DNA of 64,000 nt from Micromonospora trifolii (GTDB taxonomy: Bacteria > Actinomycetota > Actinomycetes > Mycobacteriales > Micromonosporaceae), in contig NZ_JAKKFD010000004.1 of NCBI RefSeq assembly GCF_022229005.1, positions 1-64,000 of the forward strand, read 5' to 3'. Made by a program: the position numbers and the translations under genes. Under the pieces are notes generated by a model, which had not been told where the DNA came from, did no database searches, and was given only the letters and a program-made list of their open reading frames with translations. Positions 17,172-25,224 of the stretch are shown here, piece after piece. Position 1 is the first letter of the stretch; each line of letters starts with the position of its first letter.

Positions 17172-18626
17172 GTGCCGGATGTGTCGAATGCCGACATGGC
17201 GGTCGTGCCCACCGGCGCCGACGATGGCAGCACCCGGGCCCGTGCGGGTGCGGATGAACCGGAGGTCACCGTGCAGGACATCCTCGAAGCGATCATGGCG
17301 GCGGAGGAATCGAACGATCCGGACCGCGAACTCGCCGGCCTCGCCGGGCTGCCCGTACCGGAGAGCTATCGGGGCGTGGTGGTCCGCGCCGAGGAAGCCC
17401 GGATGTTCGACGGCATGGCCACCCGGGACAAGGACCCACGCAAGGCGCTGCACGTGCAGGAGGTGCCGACGCCGGAGCTGGCGCCGGGCGAGGCGCTGAT
17501 CGCGGTGATGGCCAGCGCGATCAACTACAACACGGTGTGGACCAGCATCTTCGAGCCGCTGCCCACCTTCAAGTTCCTGGAGCGCTACGGCCGGGTCTCC
17601 GAGCTGACCCGCCGGCACGACCTGCCGTACCACGTGGTCGGCTCGGACGCGGCGGGCGTGGTGCTGCGCACCGGCCCCGGGGTGACCCGCTGGGCCCCCG
17701 GCGACGAGGTGGTCGCGCACTGCCTCTCCGTCGAGCTGGAGGACGCGGCCGGGCACGACGACACAATGCTCGACCCGCAGCAGCGGATCTGGGGCTTCGA
17801 GACCAACTTCGGCGGGCTGGCCGAACTGGCGGTGGTCAAGGCCAACCAGCTGATGCCCAAGCCGCGGCACCTGAGCTGGGAGGAGGCGGCCAGCCCCGGG
17901 CTGGTCAACTCCACCGCGTACCGACAGCTCGTCTCCCACCACGGCGCCAACATGAAGCAGGGTGACGTGGTGCTGATCTGGGGCGCGTCCGGCGGCCTCG
18001 GCGGGTACGCCACCCAGATGGCACTCAACGGCGGCGCGATCCCGGTCTGCGTGGTGTCCTCACCGGAGAAGGCCGAGCTGTGCCGCCGAATGGGCGCGGA
18101 GCTGGTCATCGACCGGGCCGCGGAGGGCTTCCGCTTCTGGAAGGACGAGGAGACCCAGGACCCGGACGAGTGGCGGCGCTTCGGCGAACGGATCCGCGAG
18201 CTGACCAGTGGCGAGGACCCGGACATCGTGTTCGAGCACCCGGGTCGGGAGACGTTCGGCGCCAGCGTCTACGTGGCCCGGCGCGGTGGGACCATCGTCA
18301 CCTGCGCCTCCACGAGCGGCTTCCTGCACCAGTACGACAACCGCTACCTGTGGATGCACCTCAAGCGGATCGTCGGCAGCCACTTCGCCAACTACCACGA
18401 GGCGTGGCAGGCCAACCGCCTCGTCGCGCTCGGCAAGGTGCACCCGACGGTGTCGCGCACCTACCCGCTGGAGCAGACCGGCCAGGCCGCGTACGAGGTG
18501 CACCGCAACGCCCACCAGGGCAAGGTCGGCGTGCGCTGCCTCGCACCCACCGACGGGCTGGGCGTACGCGACGGAGAGTTGCGGGCCCGGCACGAGGACG
18601 CGATCAACCGGTTCCGGGGCCACTGA
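17172..18626 (+). CDS. ccrA: Crotonyl-CoA carboxylase/reductase
   Basis: 484 aa. NADPH- and CO2-dependent reductive carboxylation of crotonyl-CoA to (2S)-ethylmalonyl-CoA, the committed step of the ethylmalonyl-CoA pathway and a source of extender units for polyketides. A medium-chain dehydrogenase/reductase fold closely resembling Streptomyces Ccr: NYNTVWTSIFEP, ERYGRVSELTRRHDLPYHV, NFGGLAELA, WGASGGLGGYATQ (nucleotide-binding), FEHPGRETFGASV and RYLWMHLKRIVGSHFANYHEAW. GTG 17172 was chosen because AGGAG lies 8 bases upstream; the frame continues to 17055 but runs through operator site C. The N-terminus is about 30 residues longer than in Streptomyces. A strong terminator follows. Confidence 0.95.
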   Translation: MPDVSNADMAVVPTGADDGSTRARAGADEPEVTVQDILEAIMAAEESNDPDRELAGLAGLPVPESYRGVVVRAEEARMFDGMATRDKDPRKALHVQEVPTPELAPGEALIAVMASAINYNTVWTSIFEPLPTFKFLERYGRVSELTRRHDLPYHVVGSDAAGVVLRTGPGVTRWAPGDEVVAHCLSVELEDAAGHDDTMLDPQQRIWGFETNFGGLAELAVVKANQLMPKPRHLSWEEAASPGLVNSTAYRQLVSHHGANMKQGDVVLIWGASGGLGGYATQMALNGGAIPVCVVSSPEKAELCRRMGAELVIDRAAEGFRFWKDEETQDPDEWRRFGERIRELTSGEDPDIVFEHPGRETFGASVYVARRGGTIVTCASTSGFLHQYDNRYLWMHLKRIVGSHFANYHEAWQANRLVALGKVHPTVSRTYPLEQTGQAAYEVHRNAHQGKVGVRCLAPTDGLGVRDGELRARHEDAINRFRGH

Positions 18627-18926
18627 CCGGTACCGCCGGTTGCCGGGTCCCGACCGGACGGTGGAACGCCGGTTGACCATTGCGCCGATCGCTCATTGTT
18701 CTTCCGCCCCCATTAGCGGATAAGCCACCCGGATCGAACAAAGGGCCTCGGGGTAACCCCGGGGCCCTTTTCCGCGTCACGCTGCGTGGCGTCCGACCCG
18801 CCAGGACCTGCCAAGATCGCCGATTGGTCCGACCTCGCCGATCGCGGGAGTTGACCATGTAATGAGGGCACGAAAGCTTCGCACCGCTCTTGCGAAGCAC
18901 CCTGGGGCGTCTGCCAGTATGTCCCA
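18627..18926. other. Gene-free region between ccr and the first DivIVA-domain gene
   Basis: 300 bp. It contains the ccr terminator and, at 18876-18898, an 8-bp hairpin (GCTTCGCA / TGCGAAGC, 7-base loop) 28 bp before the next start codon, probably in the leader of the coiled-coil gene. A TTGACC hexamer at 18851 is not followed by a good -10 at the right distance. A 60-codon frame here crosses the terminator and is not believed to be coding. Confidence 0.5.
18740..18772 (+). terminator. Rho-independent terminator after ccr
   Basis: Stem AAAGGGCCTCGGGG / CCCCGGGGCCCTTT with one mismatch, loop TAA, followed by T residues. It lies 113 bp past the ccr stop. Confidence 0.75.
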
Positions 18927-20189
18927 ATGCCCCAGCAGCAGTCCTCCCCTCTCGCGTTCTTCGATAACGCGAACTCGCAGCCAGATTTCACCGTTGGCCT
19001 GCGCGGCTACAACACCCATCAGGTCGACGACTTCCTCGGCCGGATGACCGCCGCGCTGACCCAGTCCGAGCAGGCCCGTGCCGAGGCCGAGCAGCGGATG
19101 AACGACGCCCAGCGTCGGCTCCGCCAGGCCGAGCAGCGCATGAGTGCGCTGGAGCAGAAGCTCACCGACACGAACAAGCAGCTCGAAGAGAACAGCCGGC
19201 CCACCCTCTCCGGGCTCGGGACGCGCGTTGAGCAGATCCTCCGGCTCGCCGAGGAGCAGGCCAACGACCACCGCAACGAGGCCAAGCGCGAGTCGGAGGG
19301 CATCCTCTCCGCCGCCCGCCTCGAGGCCCGCGAGATCACCGACAAGGCGCGTGCCGAGGCCGCCGCCATGAAGGCGAGCGCCGAGCGCGACGCGGGCAAC
19401 CTGCGCACTGCCGCCGAGCGCGAGGCCGCCGAGGCCCGGGTGCAGGCCCGCCGCGAGGCCGACACGCTGCGCGCCGACGCCGACCGGGAGACCAAGCAGC
19501 TGCGTACGGTCACCGCGCACGAGGTGGCCGAGCTGAAGTCGACAGTCGAGCGGGAGGTCGCCACCCTGCGGGCCACCGCCGAGCGGGAGATCACCCAGCA
19601 GCGGGCGAAGGCTGCCCGCGAGGCTGAGGAGAAGCGCGCCGAGGCGACCAAGCTGCTCACCGATGCGCGGGACAAGCGCGACAAGGACCTTCAGGCCCTG
19701 GAGCTCCAGCTGGCCGAGCGGCGGGAGAAGGCCGAGCGCGAGGAGTCCGAGCGGCACGCCGCCCAGGTCGCGCAGACCCAGAAGATGGTCAGCGAGGCCG
19801 AGCAGCGTGCCCGGGCCGCGCAGGAGCGGGCCAAGGAGATCGAGCAGCGCGCCGAGGCGCGGCGGGTCGAGTCGGAGCGCAACGCCGCCGAGACGGTCGA
19901 CAAGGCCAAGGCGCACTCGGAGAAGACCCTCAACGAGGCGAAGGCCGAGTCGCAGCGTCTGCTCACCGAGGCTCGCACCGAGGCGGAGCTGACCACGCAG
20001 GCCGCCCGCCGCGAGGTCGAGGACCTCACCCGGCAGAAGGACGCGGTCACCTCGCAGCTGGGTCAGATGCTCTCCGGGCTGGCCGGCATCGTGCCGGGAA
20101 TGCCGGCGCAGGCCGCTCCGGCCGCCAAGCCGGAAGCCAAGAAGAACGAGGGTGGTCAGGAGCGGGTGCCCGCGGAGACCGCCGGCTGA
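18927..20189 (+). CDS. DivIVA-domain coiled-coil protein (FilP/Scy-like), copy 1
   Basis: 420 aa. A short DivIVA-like N-terminal domain (GLRGYNTHQVDDFLGRM, about residues 25-42) leads into about 330 residues of almost uninterrupted Ala/Glu/Arg coiled coil, ending in a short tail (GLAGIVPGMPAQAAPAAKPE). Such proteins assemble into filaments or polar scaffolds; in Streptomyces, Scy and FilP organise tip growth. I identify the position, not the sequence, with the scy-filP locus: as I recall it, that pair also sits next to the epimerase and thiolase genes. The domain and coiled coil are plain in the sequence; a cytoskeletal role is inferred. It is followed after 177 bp by a second gene of the same type. 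Confidence 0.85.
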   Translation: MPQQQSSPLAFFDNANSQPDFTVGLRGYNTHQVDDFLGRMTAALTQSEQARAEAEQRMNDAQRRLRQAEQRMSALEQKLTDTNKQLEENSRPTLSGLGTRVEQILRLAEEQANDHRNEAKRESEGILSAARLEAREITDKARAEAAAMKASAERDAGNLRTAAEREAAEARVQARREADTLRADADRETKQLRTVTAHEVAELKSTVEREVATLRATAEREITQQRAKAAREAEEKRAEATKLLTDARDKRDKDLQALELQLAERREKAEREESERHAAQVAQTQKMVSEAEQRARAAQERAKEIEQRAEARRVESERNAAETVDKAKAHSEKTLNEAKAESQRLLTEARTEAELTTQAARREVEDLTRQKDAVTSQLGQMLSGLAGIVPGMPAQAAPAAKPEAKKNEGGQERVPAETAG

Positions 20190-20214
20190 CGCGAGGCGCC
20201 AGCTCGGGGCATCG

Positions 20215-20258
20215 ACGGCGCGAGGTGACACCGGGTAACCGGTGCCACCTCGCGCCGT
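20215..20258 (+). terminator. Hairpin terminator between the two coiled-coil genes
   Basis: 20-bp arms with one mismatch (20215-20234 and 20239-20258), 4-base loop, 25 bp after the stop of the first gene. This suggests the two DivIVA-domain genes are transcribed separately. Confidence 0.7.
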
Positions 20259-20366
20259 ATGCGTTTCCTAACCCCTGGTATTCGCTGACCGCAACGGAGT
20301 GAAGTAGCTCCCACAAGGGCCGTCCGTATCGCCCCAGCAGGGCCCGATGCGTGTGAGGATGGGGGC

Positions 20367-22457
20367 ATGTCGCACGGCGAGGAACTGTTCGCTCTCGGCG
20401 GGGACGTGACGACGGAGCCCAGCTTCGAGTCCGCTCTGCGGGGGTACGAGAAGAAACAGGTCGACCGTTATGTCGCACGTGCTGAGCACGAGATCGCGAC
20501 CCTCGCTTCCGAACGGGAACAGGCGTACACACAGATCCACAAGCTCGCCGGCCAGGTCGAGGTTCTCCAGCGCGACCTGACCCAGGTGCGCAAGCAGATG
20601 AACGTGGTCGACCGGGCGTCGTTCCGGCACCTCGGCCCGCGGGTCGAGTCGATCCTCACGCTCGCCGAGGAGCAGGCCGAGCAGATCCTCACCGACGCGA
20701 ACGGGGAGATCGAAGCCCGTCGTGCCGCTGCCGAGCACATCATCGAGGAGGCCCGCGAGCAGGCCGCGCGGGCGCTGAAGGACTTTGAGATCGCCCTCGC
20801 CGCCCGACGCGCGGAGGAGGAGCGGCACAGCGCCGCCCAGCGGGCCGAGGCGGACGCGACCCTGCGGTCGGCAAAGGACGAGTCGGCGCAGTTGCGCAAG
20901 GCCGCGCAGGACGCGCTGGCGAAGGCCCAGCAGGAGGCCACCCAGCTGCGGGATTCCGCCAAGGAGATCCACACCCGGGCCCAGCAGGAAGCCACCAAGC
21001 TGCGCGAGACGGCCCGCGAGACGCTGGCCAACGCCCGGCAGGAGGCCGGCGATCTGCGCGACGCCGCCAAGGAGGTGCACGCCAAGGCGCTCCAAGAGGC
21101 CAAGCGGCTCACCGACACGGCGACCGAAGCTGGCCGTGCCACCCACGCCAAGGTGCAGCAGGAGGCCAAGCAGATCATCGACGACGCGTCGATGGCCGGT
21201 CGGGCCACCCGCGCCAAGGCACAGCAGGAGGCCGAGCGGCTGACGACGCAGGCCACCGAGTCGGCGAAGCGCAGCCGGGCCGAGACCGAGGCGTACGTGC
21301 AGCGGATGCGCACCGAGACCGAGGCGTACGTGCAGCACACCCGAGCGCAGACCCAGCAGGAGCTGGGCGCGTGGCGGGCCGGGGTGGAGCAGGAGGTCAA
21401 CTCCCGTCGGGAGGCGGCCGACCGGGAGTTGGCGCAGCGACGGTCCGCGGCCGAGCAGGAGTTCGCCAAGCGCCGCGACGAGCTGGACAAGCAGCACGCG
21501 GCGCGCCAGCAGGAGCTGGAGGCCGGGTTCGCCAGCAGTCAGCAGGAGCTGGAGAGCGGGTTCACCACTCGCCGCGACGAGCTGGAGGCCGAATACTCTG
21601 GTCGCAAGGACGAGCTGGAGACCGAGTACACGGCTCGCAAGAACGAGATCGAGCAGGGGGCGGCCGGCGTCCGTCAGGCGGCCGAGCAGGACGCGGCGGC
21701 GCTACGTCAGCGGTCCGAGGCGGAGGCCGCCGAGCTGTTGAGCCGGGCCGAGACCGAGGCCGGCGACAAACGCCGCAAGGCCGACGAGCATGTCGCGGCG
21801 TCCCGCCGGCAGTTCGAGGAGTACGCGGCCACCACGCAGCAGCACCTGGCCACCACCCAGCAGCACCTGGCGGCGACCCAGCAGGAGTCGGCGGCGGGCC
21901 GGCAGCAGTTGGCCCAGGTGATGTTGGAGATCGCCCAGGCCCAGCAGCAGCTGGCGGATCTGCGGCAGGAGACCTGGAAGGCCCGGCAGGAGTCCGACGA
22001 GCTTCAGCGTCAGATGTCCGAGCTGCGGTTGCAGAGTGTCGCCGGCCCGATCGACGGCCCGACGGCGCCGGCCGGCGAGGACGGTGCGAGCGGCGGCGTG
22101 CCCACTGGTGGGGACGACGGCGTGAGCGTTGCCGCCGGCACGGCCGCCGGGTCGGGTACGGGCACCGGGCTGAAGACGGAGCCCACCGACACCAGGCAAC
22201 CGGTGAACGCGGGCGCGGAGGAGTCCGGGCAGTCCACGACGCGGCCGGTGGCCGAGCCGATGACCACTGTGGACGGTGGCACGGCGAGCGCCGGGGTGGA
22301 CGGGGAGCCGACAGTGGCCGCCGTTCCGGGCGAGGGTGGCCGGGGCGCCAAGCCCACCAAGATCACTAGCACCGGCGAGAACGGCAAGCGACCCACCAAG
22401 CCGACCACCGACGAGCGCAGCGCCAAGCCCAGCAAGGTCACCATCGAGAAGGAGTGA
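20367..22457 (+). CDS. DivIVA-domain coiled-coil protein (Scy-like), copy 2
   Basis: 696 aa. Same plan as its neighbour: an N-terminal DivIVA-like motif (ALRGYEKKQVDRYVARAEHE, about residues 20-39), then about 500 residues of coiled coil with internal repetition. Blocks such as KAQQEATQLRDSAKE, RAQQEATKLRETARE and RQEAGDLRDAAKE recur near 180-240, and DELEAEYSGRKDELETEYTARK near 395. The last 140 residues are low-complexity Gly/Thr/Pro and then Lys-rich (KPTKITSTGENGKRPTKPT). The N-terminal module would bring it to membranes or poles and the basic tail could bind nucleic acid or wall polymers; both are inferences. ATG 20367 follows a G-rich site. Confidence 0.83.
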   Translation: MSHGEELFALGGDVTTEPSFESALRGYEKKQVDRYVARAEHEIATLASEREQAYTQIHKLAGQVEVLQRDLTQVRKQMNVVDRASFRHLGPRVESILTLAEEQAEQILTDANGEIEARRAAAEHIIEEAREQAARALKDFEIALAARRAEEERHSAAQRAEADATLRSAKDESAQLRKAAQDALAKAQQEATQLRDSAKEIHTRAQQEATKLRETARETLANARQEAGDLRDAAKEVHAKALQEAKRLTDTATEAGRATHAKVQQEAKQIIDDASMAGRATRAKAQQEAERLTTQATESAKRSRAETEAYVQRMRTETEAYVQHTRAQTQQELGAWRAGVEQEVNSRREAADRELAQRRSAAEQEFAKRRDELDKQHAARQQELEAGFASSQQELESGFTTRRDELEAEYSGRKDELETEYTARKNEIEQGAAGVRQAAEQDAAALRQRSEAEAAELLSRAETEAGDKRRKADEHVAASRRQFEEYAATTQQHLATTQQHLAATQQESAAGRQQLAQVMLEIAQAQQQLADLRQETWKARQESDELQRQMSELRLQSVAGPIDGPTAPAGEDGASGGVPTGGDDGVSVAAGTAAGSGTGTGLKTEPTDTRQPVNAGAEESGQSTTRPVAEPMTTVDGGTASAGVDGEPTVAAVPGEGGRGAKPTKITSTGENGKRPTKPTTDERSAKPSKVTIEKE

Positions 22458-22483
22458 CGGGCACACGCCTGTCGAGGCTTCGA

Positions 22484-22530
22484 AATCTTGGACACTTTCC
22501 GTCAGCGAATGACGGAAAGTGTCCAAGATT
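22484..22530. repeat. Intergenic palindrome, GATCTTG family (copy 2), left flank of the DUF559 gene
   Basis: Perfect 21-bp arms (22484-22504 and 22510-22530) with loop GCGAA; the arm begins AATCTTGGACACTTTCCGT. Its last base is the final base of the DUF559 stop codon. The half-site matches that of the palindrome at 23542-23590 at 18 of 21 positions. Confidence 0.88.
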
Positions 22531-23540
22531 CATTTCTGCGCCGGACGGCGCAGGGTCGGGGTGGGGGTCCAGCCGGCTGCGATGAGGGCACGGCGGACGG
22601 TCTCGGCGACCTCGTCCGGGCGAGCGCGGACCAGCCAGGCCGGAAAACGCAGGATTCGATCGCCGCTGGTCCAGACGTCGTTCTGCCGACGCATGTCGGC
22701 CGCCCACTGCTTGGCGTCCATGTGGTGTGCGCCGTCGACCTCCACCTGCACCCGCCACTCCCGCCAGTACGCGTCCAGCCAGCGGTTCCGGCCGGCCGCG
22801 TCGACCCGCTGTTCCTGAAGGTCGGGGGCGGGTAGCCGGTGCCGGCGGCACAGCCGCAGGAAGTCGATCTCGGAGAGCGCCTGCGCACCGCCAGCGATGT
22901 CGCTGATGGTCTGCCCGATCAGCCGCCGACGGGGAGCCCGAGGGAGAACGTCGAGCACCGCCTGCAACTCCTCGGGCAGCACCCGGCGTTGCTGGCAACC
23001 CGCGGCCAGCACCGACTGTGCCTCGTCCACGCCGGCCGCCCAGCCCGCCGCGTCAGCCAGAGCACGTGCCGTCGTGGTACGCGGTGGGCGGGCACGTTGG
23101 AGATGGGCCTCGGGGAGGACCGTGGTGCGGTGGACCAGGACGGCGGGCATGTCGATCGGAAGTCGACGCAGACTGGTCCGCGCAGCACGGCGGGCTGCCG
23201 GCACCAGCACGTGCAGCGGCTCCCGCCGCAGTCCCCGTACCCCGGCTTCGGCGGCGGCGGACACCCCGGCCAGCACCGCCCCCGGCCCGGCCGCCAGCAC
23301 CGCCACCCAGAGCTGCTGGTCGCGTGTGAGTCGGCCGTTGCCGGCCAGCAGGATCCCGCGACAGATCGCCCGCCACCGACCGGAGCGGATCCGGCCCCGC
23401 ACCGCTCCCTCGGTGAGCAACCCGGCGACCTGCGCTGTGGTCAGCACGCCCGCCTGCTCGAAGGCGAGCCAGTCGAGTGCGTCGGCGTCATCGGCGGGCA
23501 GCATCCGGACAGCTTTCGCCGTTACGCGCCGCCTCACCAC
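22530..23540 (-). CDS. DUF559 (Vsr-like PD-(D/E)XK) protein with AbiEi-like N-terminus
   Basis: 336 aa from GTG 23540; ATG 23504 is an alternative and neither has a good ribosome binding site. Residues about 14-75 (ADALDWLAFEQAGVLTTAQVAGLLTEGAVRGRIRSGRWRA) resemble the winged-helix N-terminus seen in AbiEi-type antitoxins (family knowledge). The C-terminal about 110 residues form a DUF559 domain of the Vsr/PD-(D/E)XK nuclease clan: ALSEIDFL, then WLDAYWREWRVQVEVDGAHH with the acidic and EVD residues, then RRQNDVW. Many actinomycetes carry several such genes and their targets are unknown. Two near-identical palindromes abut its two ends. It is convergent with the coiled-coil gene and divergent from the DUF397 unit. 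Confidence 0.82.
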   Translation of the reverse strand: MVRRRVTAKAVRMLPADDADALDWLAFEQAGVLTTAQVAGLLTEGAVRGRIRSGRWRAICRGILLAGNGRLTRDQQLWVAVLAAGPGAVLAGVSAAAEAGVRGLRREPLHVLVPAARRAARTSLRRLPIDMPAVLVHRTTVLPEAHLQRARPPRTTTARALADAAGWAAGVDEAQSVLAAGCQQRRVLPEELQAVLDVLPRAPRRRLIGQTISDIAGGAQALSEIDFLRLCRRHRLPAPDLQEQRVDAAGRNRWLDAYWREWRVQVEVDGAHHMDAKQWAADMRRQNDVWTSGDRILRFPAWLVRARPDEVAETVRRALIAAGWTPTPTLRRPAQK

Positions 23541-23541
23541 C

Positions 23542-23590
23542 AGATCTTGGACAGTTTCCGTTAGGGCCTAACGGAAACTGTCCAAGATCT
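23542..23590. repeat. Intergenic palindrome, GATCTTG family (copy 3), right flank of the DUF559 gene
   Basis: A perfect 24-bp inverted repeat with a single central base (arms 23542-23565 and 23567-23590), arm beginning AGATCTTGGACAGTTTCCGT. It starts one base upstream of the longest DUF559 frame, so that gene's promoter would have to lie in or beyond it. Confidence 0.88.
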
Positions 23591-23638
23591 GCACGGATGC
23601 GGCAGGGTCTAGCCGACGTCCGGGGGTAGGCGGGGCAC

Positions 23639-23785
23639 ATGGAGCATCAGATTGACGGTCTCGTGGTCGATGGCGACCATGAGGTGGCTACGCTGCTGGC
23701 GCGCTGGGAGATGATCAGAAACGGCGCATTGTCCCGCCGCCAGTCGATCGAGCTGATGAAGGAAGTTGTGACCTCATGGACCTGA
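23639..23785 (+). CDS. Small protein upstream of DUF397 (48 aa)
   Basis: An ATG frame beginning MEHQIDGLVVDGDHEVATLL and ending SWT, preceded by a G-rich stretch. Its end overlaps the DUF397 start by 10 bases, as expected of a translationally coupled pair. Composition looks coding (Glu, Asp, Leu, Met) rather than Arg/Pro-rich shadow. DUF397 genes usually follow an XRE-type regulator, but no helix-turn-helix is recognisable here. Function unknown. Confidence 0.5.
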   Translation: MEHQIDGLVVDGDHEVATLLARWEMIRNGALSRRQSIELMKEVVTSWT

Positions 23786-23964
23786 CCGGCGCGCTCTGGC
23801 GCACGTCCAGCCGTAGCGGCAACGGTGAGTGTGTCGAGGTGGCGGACAACCTGCCCGGGGCCGTGGGGGTGCGCGACAGTAAGGACCCGACCGGTCCGGT
23901 GCTGGTGTTCGCGCCTGCCGCGTGGCGGGCGTTCGTGGCCGTCGCCCGTCAGCCGACGGCCTGA
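23776..23964 (+). CDS. DUF397 domain protein
   Basis: 62 aa, the full length for the family. The motif series W(R)TSSRSGNGECVEVADN, VGVRDSKDPTGPVLVF and WRAFV is diagnostic. DUF397 proteins are abundant in actinomycetes, usually paired with an XRE-type regulator (BldB/AbaA-like modules). Here the pair partner is a 48-aa frame without a visible HTH. The AI-2E family gene starts 15 bp downstream, so transcription may continue into it. Confidence 0.88.
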   Translation: MDLTGALWRTSSRSGNGECVEVADNLPGAVGVRDSKDPTGPVLVFAPAAWRAFVAVARQPTA

Positions 23965-23979
23965 GCCGGGAGGTTTCTG

Positions 23980-25191
23980 GTGCCACAGCACGACCCGTCC
24001 GGCGACGACCCGACCGTGACTCCCGGTCCCCCGCCAGCCGAGAACCCGCAGCCGGCGGAGACGACACAGCAGGCAGAGGCACCACCGCCGGTGCCGGTCC
24101 CCGCCCCGGGGGTCGACCCGGACGAGCCGCCGGCGGTCCCGTCCGGAAAGTTCGGCACACCGGGGCGGCCACTGCGCCGCAGCAGCTTCCTGCTCGGCTT
24201 CACCGGTGCGCTGGGCGTGCTGCTGGCGTACACCCTCTATCTGGGGATTCGCAATGCCGGCGGCATCCTCGTGCTGGTGGTGATCGCGCTCTTCCTCGCG
24301 GTCGGCCTCAACCCGGCGGTGGTCCGACTGGGCCGCTGGGGTGTGCCGCACGGCCTGGCGGTGGCGGGAGTCGCCCTGACTGTGGTGCTGCTGCTCTGCG
24401 GCGGCATCGTGGCGCTGGTCCCGCCGATCGTCACCCAGTCGGGGCAGTTCATCGACCAGATCCCGAGCCTGCTCGACGAGTTGCGCCGCAACCCGACGGT
24501 CAATGACCTGGTGGAGCGGTACGACGTGGTGGAGCGGGTGCAGGGCGCGGCCAACGCGGAGACTGTCGGGCGGGCGCTCGGCGGGGTGCTGGGCGGCGCA
24601 CAACTGATCTTCGGCACGGTCTTCCGGACGCTGACCGTGCTGGTGCTGACCATCTATTTCCTGGCCTACTTCGACAAGCTGCGCTCGCTGGGCTACTCGT
24701 TGGTGCCCCGGTCGCGCCGGCAGCGGGTGCAGTTGATCGGTGACGAGATCCTGGCCAAGGTGGGCGCGTACATGGTCGGCGCGCTGAGCATCGCGGTGCT
24801 GGCCGGCGCGACCACCTTCGTGTTCGCGCTGATCGTCGACCTGCCGTACCCGTTCGCGCTGGCCGTGGTGGTCGCGGTGACCGACCTGATCCCGCAGATC
24901 GGCGCCACCCTGGGCGCGGTGATCGTGAGCCTGGTCGGCTTCGCCGCCGACCTGCCCACAGGCATCGCCTGCGCGGTCTTCTTCCTGATCTACCAACAGG
25001 TGGAGAACTACCTCATCTACCCGAAGGTCATGCGGCGTTCGGTGGAGGTCAACGAGGTGGCCGCCCTGCTGGCCGCGCTGCTCGGAGTGGCGCTGCTGGG
25101 CGTGGTGGGCGCGCTGATCGCCATCCCCACTGTGGCCGCGCTGCAACTGATCCTGCGCGAGGTGGTGCTGCCCCGCCAGGAGCGCCGCTGA
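23980..25191 (+). CDS. AI-2E family transporter (PF01594-type membrane protein)
   Basis: 403 aa. A cytosolic Pro/Glu/Gln-rich N-terminus (about 1-60) is followed by about eight hydrophobic segments, from SFLLGFTGALGVLLAYTLYL to VALLGVVGALIAIPTVAAL. The family includes AI-2 exporter TqsA and Na+/H+ antiporters, so substrate cannot be given. The conserved late region (PLPYPFALAVVVAVTDLIPQIG-type) is recognisable. GTG 23980 follows GGGAGG at a normal distance. The gene is 15 bp downstream of DUF397. Confidence 0.87.
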   Translation: MPQHDPSGDDPTVTPGPPPAENPQPAETTQQAEAPPPVPVPAPGVDPDEPPAVPSGKFGTPGRPLRRSSFLLGFTGALGVLLAYTLYLGIRNAGGILVLVVIALFLAVGLNPAVVRLGRWGVPHGLAVAGVALTVVLLLCGGIVALVPPIVTQSGQFIDQIPSLLDELRRNPTVNDLVERYDVVERVQGAANAETVGRALGGVLGGAQLIFGTVFRTLTVLVLTIYFLAYFDKLRSLGYSLVPRSRRQRVQLIGDEILAKVGAYMVGALSIAVLAGATTFVFALIVDLPYPFALAVVVAVTDLIPQIGATLGAVIVSLVGFAADLPTGIACAVFFLIYQQVENYLIYPKVMRRSVEVNEVAALLAALLGVALLGVVGALIAIPTVAALQLILREVVLPRQERR

Positions 25192-25224
25192 GCCTCAGCA
25201 GGCCGCACCGGCGGTCAGGCCGGG

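Noticed and set aside
18680..18862. 60-codon + strand frame after ccr
   Set aside because: It runs across the ccr terminator stem and has no coding character.
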